Positions 5,368-7,492 of a stretch of 7,492 nucleotides of DNA are shown in pieces; positions within the stretch are counted from its first letter, which is position 1; each line of letters begins with the position of its first letter. Position numbers and translations under genes: made by a program. This DNA comes from Anaerolineales bacterium UBA3905 (GTDB lineage: Bacteria > Chloroflexota > Anaerolineae > Caldilineales > Caldilineaceae), in the NCBI GenBank assembly GCA_002391565.1, contig DGFH01000222.1, forward strand, positions 14,637 through 22,128, in the 5' to 3' direction. The notes beneath the pieces are model-generated. The model ran no database searches. It was not told the origin of the DNA and saw nothing but the letters and a program-made list of their open reading frames with translations.

Positions 5368-6921
5368 ATGAAAGTTCTACGCTGGCTACTGACAGTTGGC
5401 GGGATCTTGCTTTTGCTGATGGGCATTGTGATTGTCGGCTATACGTTTACCACCCTGCCGCCGATGGCAAACATGCGGCGCCCAGTGCAAATCGCCATGC
5501 AGCCGCGCGCCGATGGCGTCACGCGGCTGGCAGTCATCGGCGACTTTGGCGTGAACAATCAGGCGGAGGCCGATGTCGCGTCATTGGTGGCCGGCTGGCA
5601 GCCGGACGCCGTGCTGACGGTGGGCGACAACAACTATCCTGACGGGCGCGCCGAAACCATCGACGCCAATATTGGCAAATACTACGCCGCCTTCATCTAT
5701 CCCTATCGGGGCGCCTATGGATCAGGCGCCAGCAGCAATCGCTTCTTTCCGGCGCTCGGCAATCATGACTGGCGCACCACGCAAGGCGCACCGCCGTTGC
5801 CCTATCCATCGCTCAACTACTTCGAGTTGCCAGGCAATGAACGCTACTACGACGTCACGATTGGGCCGGTGCACCTATTCGTGGTGGACAGCGATCCGCA
5901 CGAACCCGATGGCATCGAGGTTACATCGCTCCAGGCCGACTGGCTGCGCAACGCACTCAAGGATTCCACGGCGCCCTGGCGCATCGTCGCCATGCACCAC
6001 CCTCCCTATTCATCGTCCACCACCCATGGCTCGACGCCGGCGCTGCAATGGCCTTATGCGGATTGGGGCGCCACGGCCGTGCTGGCTGGCCATGATCACA
6101 CCTACGAACGTATTCTGCGCAATGGCATCGTCTACTTTGTGAATGGCATCGGCGGCGCCGATCTATATCCGCTGGGGCCGCCGGTGGCGGGCAGCCAGAT
6201 CCGCTTCAACGCCGATTATGGCGCCATGCTGATCGAGGCCACCACCCAGGTCATGACTTACACCCTGACAACGCGCACCGGCGCCATCCAGGATGTCTAT
6301 GTACAACGCGCGGCCGATTATCCACCACCGGCTGCGCCGCTGCATTCCGACATCTCCATGCGCGTCACCGGCAGCGAAAACGACGCCGAGGAATCGCAGA
6401 CCACGCACCAGGTGACGCTGACCAGCACCGATCTGGAGTTTGTCAGCGACCCGGCTCACCCTGGCGAGATGCAACTGGTGGGCATGCGTTTCACCGATGT
6501 GAGCGTGCCGCCGGGCTATCCAATCCAGCGCGCCTACCTGGAGTTGACGGTCGATGAAACCGCCGATCAAGCAACTTCACTCGTCTTTGTCGGCGAAGCC
6601 AGTGATGCAGCCCTGCCATTCCAGGCGCAGACCAACAATCTTTCTGCTCGCCCACGCACATCTGCGCGCGTCGCCTGGAACGAAGTTCCCGCCTGGACAG
6701 TAGTGGGCGCCCACTGGCGCAGCCCAGACCTGGCGCCGATCATTCAGGAGATCGTTGACCGCCCCGGCTGGCAACCAGGCAATCCACTGGTGCTGCTGGT
6801 CGAAGGCAGTGGTCGCCGCACAGCGAAGGCCTTTGATGGCGACCCGACGGCGGCTCCTCAATTAACTGTCGAACTGAATCTGCCTCACCATCTCTTCATA
6901 CCGCTGACTCAGCACCCATAA
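5368..6921 (+). CDS. Membrane-anchored metallophosphoesterase with C-terminal beta-sandwich domain
   Basis: 517 aa. Residues 6-27 form a hydrophobic segment without a clear cleavage site, so a signal anchor is likely, with the enzyme outside the membrane. The calcineurin-like/purple-acid-phosphatase-type domain spans about 52-312 and keeps all metal-site motifs: GDFG (Asp59), GDNNY (Asp87, Asn88), GNHD (Asn132, His133), MHHPPYSS (His210, His211) and GHDHTYER (His242, His244). It should hydrolyse phosphomonoesters or diesters with two metal ions. After a Pro-rich linker (319-325), residues 328-503 form a separate beta-sandwich domain with DAEES, VGMRF, TVDET, IIQEIVDRPGW and TAKAFDGD motifs. 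This domain is found attached to many bacterial secreted enzymes and resembles the DNRLRE domain of the first gene. The chain ends in LFIPL plus four residues. It lies 45 nt after the MFS gene, probably in the same transcript. The substrate is unknown. Confidence 0.9.
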   Translation: MKVLRWLLTVGGILLLLMGIVIVGYTFTTLPPMANMRRPVQIAMQPRADGVTRLAVIGDFGVNNQAEADVASLVAGWQPDAVLTVGDNNYPDGRAETIDANIGKYYAAFIYPYRGAYGSGASSNRFFPALGNHDWRTTQGAPPLPYPSLNYFELPGNERYYDVTIGPVHLFVVDSDPHEPDGIEVTSLQADWLRNALKDSTAPWRIVAMHHPPYSSSTTHGSTPALQWPYADWGATAVLAGHDHTYERILRNGIVYFVNGIGGADLYPLGPPVAGSQIRFNADYGAMLIEATTQVMTYTLTTRTGAIQDVYVQRAADYPPPAAPLHSDISMRVTGSENDAEESQTTHQVTLTSTDLEFVSDPAHPGEMQLVGMRFTDVSVPPGYPIQRAYLELTVDETADQATSLVFVGEASDAALPFQAQTNNLSARPRTSARVAWNEVPAWTVVGAHWRSPDLAPIIQEIVDRPGWQPGNPLVLLVEGSGRRTAKAFDGDPTAAPQLTVELNLPHHLFIPLTQHP

Positions 6922-6942
6922 AGCCACGCACATCATGCGCAG

Positions 6943-6979
6943 GGCAATCGTTTGACTATCGGATTGCCTGAATCCTTTT
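6943..6979 (+). terminator. Weak intrinsic terminator candidate after the phosphoesterase gene
   Basis: GGCAATC (6943-6949) pairs with GATTGCC (6962-6968) around a 12-nt loop, extended by a possible G-T pair (6942/6969). A short T-run follows at 6976-6979. The stem is only 7 bp and the T-run is 7 nt away and short. It begins 21 nt after the stop codon, the right place for a terminator. It overlaps the -35 of the next promoter candidate, so the two may interfere. Confidence 0.35.
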
Positions 6980-6994
6980 GCCCCCAGGTACAAT
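6964..6994 (+). promoter_or_regulatory. Promoter candidate for the sugar dehydrogenase-like gene
   Basis: A TACAAT -10 (6989-6994, five of six matches) is preceded by TTGCCT (6964-6969), a four-of-six -35 at a long 19-bp spacing. Transcription would start near 7001, giving a leader of about 160 nt that carries the two stem-loops below. The -10 is good; the -35 spacing is the weak point. Confidence 0.45.
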
Positions 6995-7021
6995 GGCGCA
7001 GAAAGCGTCATAACGATACAA

Positions 7022-7037
7022 CTAACCTCCAGGTTAG
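7022..7037 (+). other. Small leader hairpin
   Basis: CTAACC (7022-7027) pairs with GGTTAG (7032-7037) around a 4-nt loop, TCCA. The 3' arm and loop (7028-7035, TCCAGGTT) are also complementary to AACCTGGA at 7098-7105, so this hairpin competes with a longer-range pairing in the same leader. Confidence 0.45.
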
Positions 7038-7039
7038 CT

Positions 7040-7084
7040 GTTCATCTTCCCGGAAGCTTTGGAACTTCCAGGCAGGTTGTGAAC
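7040..7084 (+). promoter_or_regulatory. Leader stem-loop, copy 2 of the shared element
   Basis: GTTCA (7040-7044) pairs with TGAAC (7080-7084). Inside, GGAAG (7052-7056) pairs with CTTCC (7065-7069) and CC (7049-7050) with GG (7071-7072), with mismatches and a small bulge between. The 5' arm repeats the 15-nt block of the hairpin at 15-57 (14 identical, including CTTCCCGGAAG), and TTCCAGGC recurs in the 3' half. It ends 76 nt before the ATG at 7161, in the probable 5' leader. A regulatory RNA or a repeated palindromic element are both possible. Confidence 0.5.
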
Positions 7085-7160
7085 GATATGACGTGACAAC
7101 CTGGAAATCCATCATTGATGTTCACGCACAACTTTTTACGCACTCAGGAAATCTGTAGCC

Positions 7161-7492
7161 ATGAATATCCCGTGTTCTGTTCCACTTCGGCGCCTGGCGC
7201 GCTGGTCGTTGTCGTTGTTGATTACGGCGGGCTTGCTGACGCCGACCGCACACCCGGTCGCAGCGCAGGGCGGCTTCAATCTGCCCTATGGCTTCGTCCA
7301 GGAGAGCGTCGTCGTGGGGCTAGACCTGCCCACCAGCTTCGCCCTGGCGCCGGATGGCCGCATCTTTATTGCAGAAAAGGCAGGACGCGTGCGCGTCGTC
7401 CAGGACGGCGAACTGCTGCCCGATCCCTTCATCGACATGACCACCGAGGTCAACGACGCCGCCGATCGCGGGCTGATGGGCATCGCCGTCGA
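7161..7492 (+). CDS. Secreted PQQ-type sugar dehydrogenase (glucose/sorbosone dehydrogenase family), 3' truncated by window
   Basis: Only the first 110 codons are present and the frame is open to the window end. Residues 1-35 are a signal peptide with Arg residues at 10-14, a Leu-rich core (about 15-26) and likely cleavage after VAA at 33-35. The mature start contains LPTSFALAPDGRIFIAEKAGRVR and then PFIDMTTEVNDAADRGLMGIAV. This is the first-blade pattern of the soluble glucose dehydrogenase/sorbosone dehydrogenase beta-propeller family (GSDH). Members oxidise sugars or related alcohols outside the cytoplasm with PQQ, though many are uncharacterised and may use other substrates. The catalytic His and PQQ ligands lie beyond the window. 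An AGGAAA site (7146-7151) 9 nt before the ATG supports the start. Downstream domains, often present in long secreted homologues, cannot be seen. Confidence 0.85.
   Translation, partial: MNIPCSVPLRRLARWSLSLLITAGLLTPTAHPVAAQGGFNLPYGFVQESVVVGLDLPTSFALAPDGRIFIAEKAGRVRVVQDGELLPDPFIDMTTEVNDAADRGLMGIAV

Noticed and set aside
6952..7158. 68-aa frame starting with TTG and ending 2 nt before the ATG at 7161, as a leader peptide or small gene
   Set aside because: It lies across the promoter candidate and both hairpins, has no ribosome site, its start is upstream of the likely transcription start, and its composition is not protein-like. The closeness of its stop to the next ATG is probably chance.

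Overview
The window reads as a high-GC bacterial chromosome segment with all six genes on the + strand. My best guess for the source is Chloroflexota (Anaerolineae/Caldilineae-like). This rests on several points: long secreted beta-sandwich proteins, two of which end in a short hydrophobic [Y/F]-[L/I]-P tail like those I recall from that phylum, a TACAAT-type -10 box, and a secreted PQQ-type sugar dehydrogenase. The assignment is inference and no marker gene is present.

Layout. Positions 1-160 are non-coding and hold a strong stem-loop (15-57). Positions 161-1999 encode a secreted protein with a DNRLRE-type domain, about three fibronectin-III-like repeats and a C-terminal GYLPIV tail. A perfect 17-bp inverted repeat (2035-2084) follows. 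Positions 2103-3113 encode a polytopic membrane protein of unknown function. A 13-bp tandem repeat (3118-3183) starts just after its stop codon. A well-formed sigma-70 type promoter (3217-3245) then leads a probable three-gene unit: a cytoplasmic esterase (3287-4072), an MFS transporter that overlaps it by 4 bp (4069-5322), and a membrane-anchored metallophosphoesterase with a C-terminal beta-sandwich domain (5368-6921). A 239-nt gap (6922-7160) holds a weak terminator candidate, a promoter candidate and a structured leader. A secreted glucose/sorbosone-dehydrogenase-like protein follows and is cut off by the window end (7161 onward).

How the parts relate. The esterase and transporter are probably translationally coupled, and the phosphoesterase may be read from the same transcript. 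Three of the six products are exported or membrane-anchored extracytoplasmic proteins, consistent with a cell-surface scavenging or adhesion role, but no single pathway is evident.

The most unusual signal is non-coding. The stem-loops at 15-57 and 7040-7084 share a 15-nt block (14 identical), a second 8-nt block in the same order, and a compensatory base-pair change in the outer stem. Each lies upstream of a gene for a secreted protein. This looks like a repeated structured RNA or DNA element, possibly a leader element.
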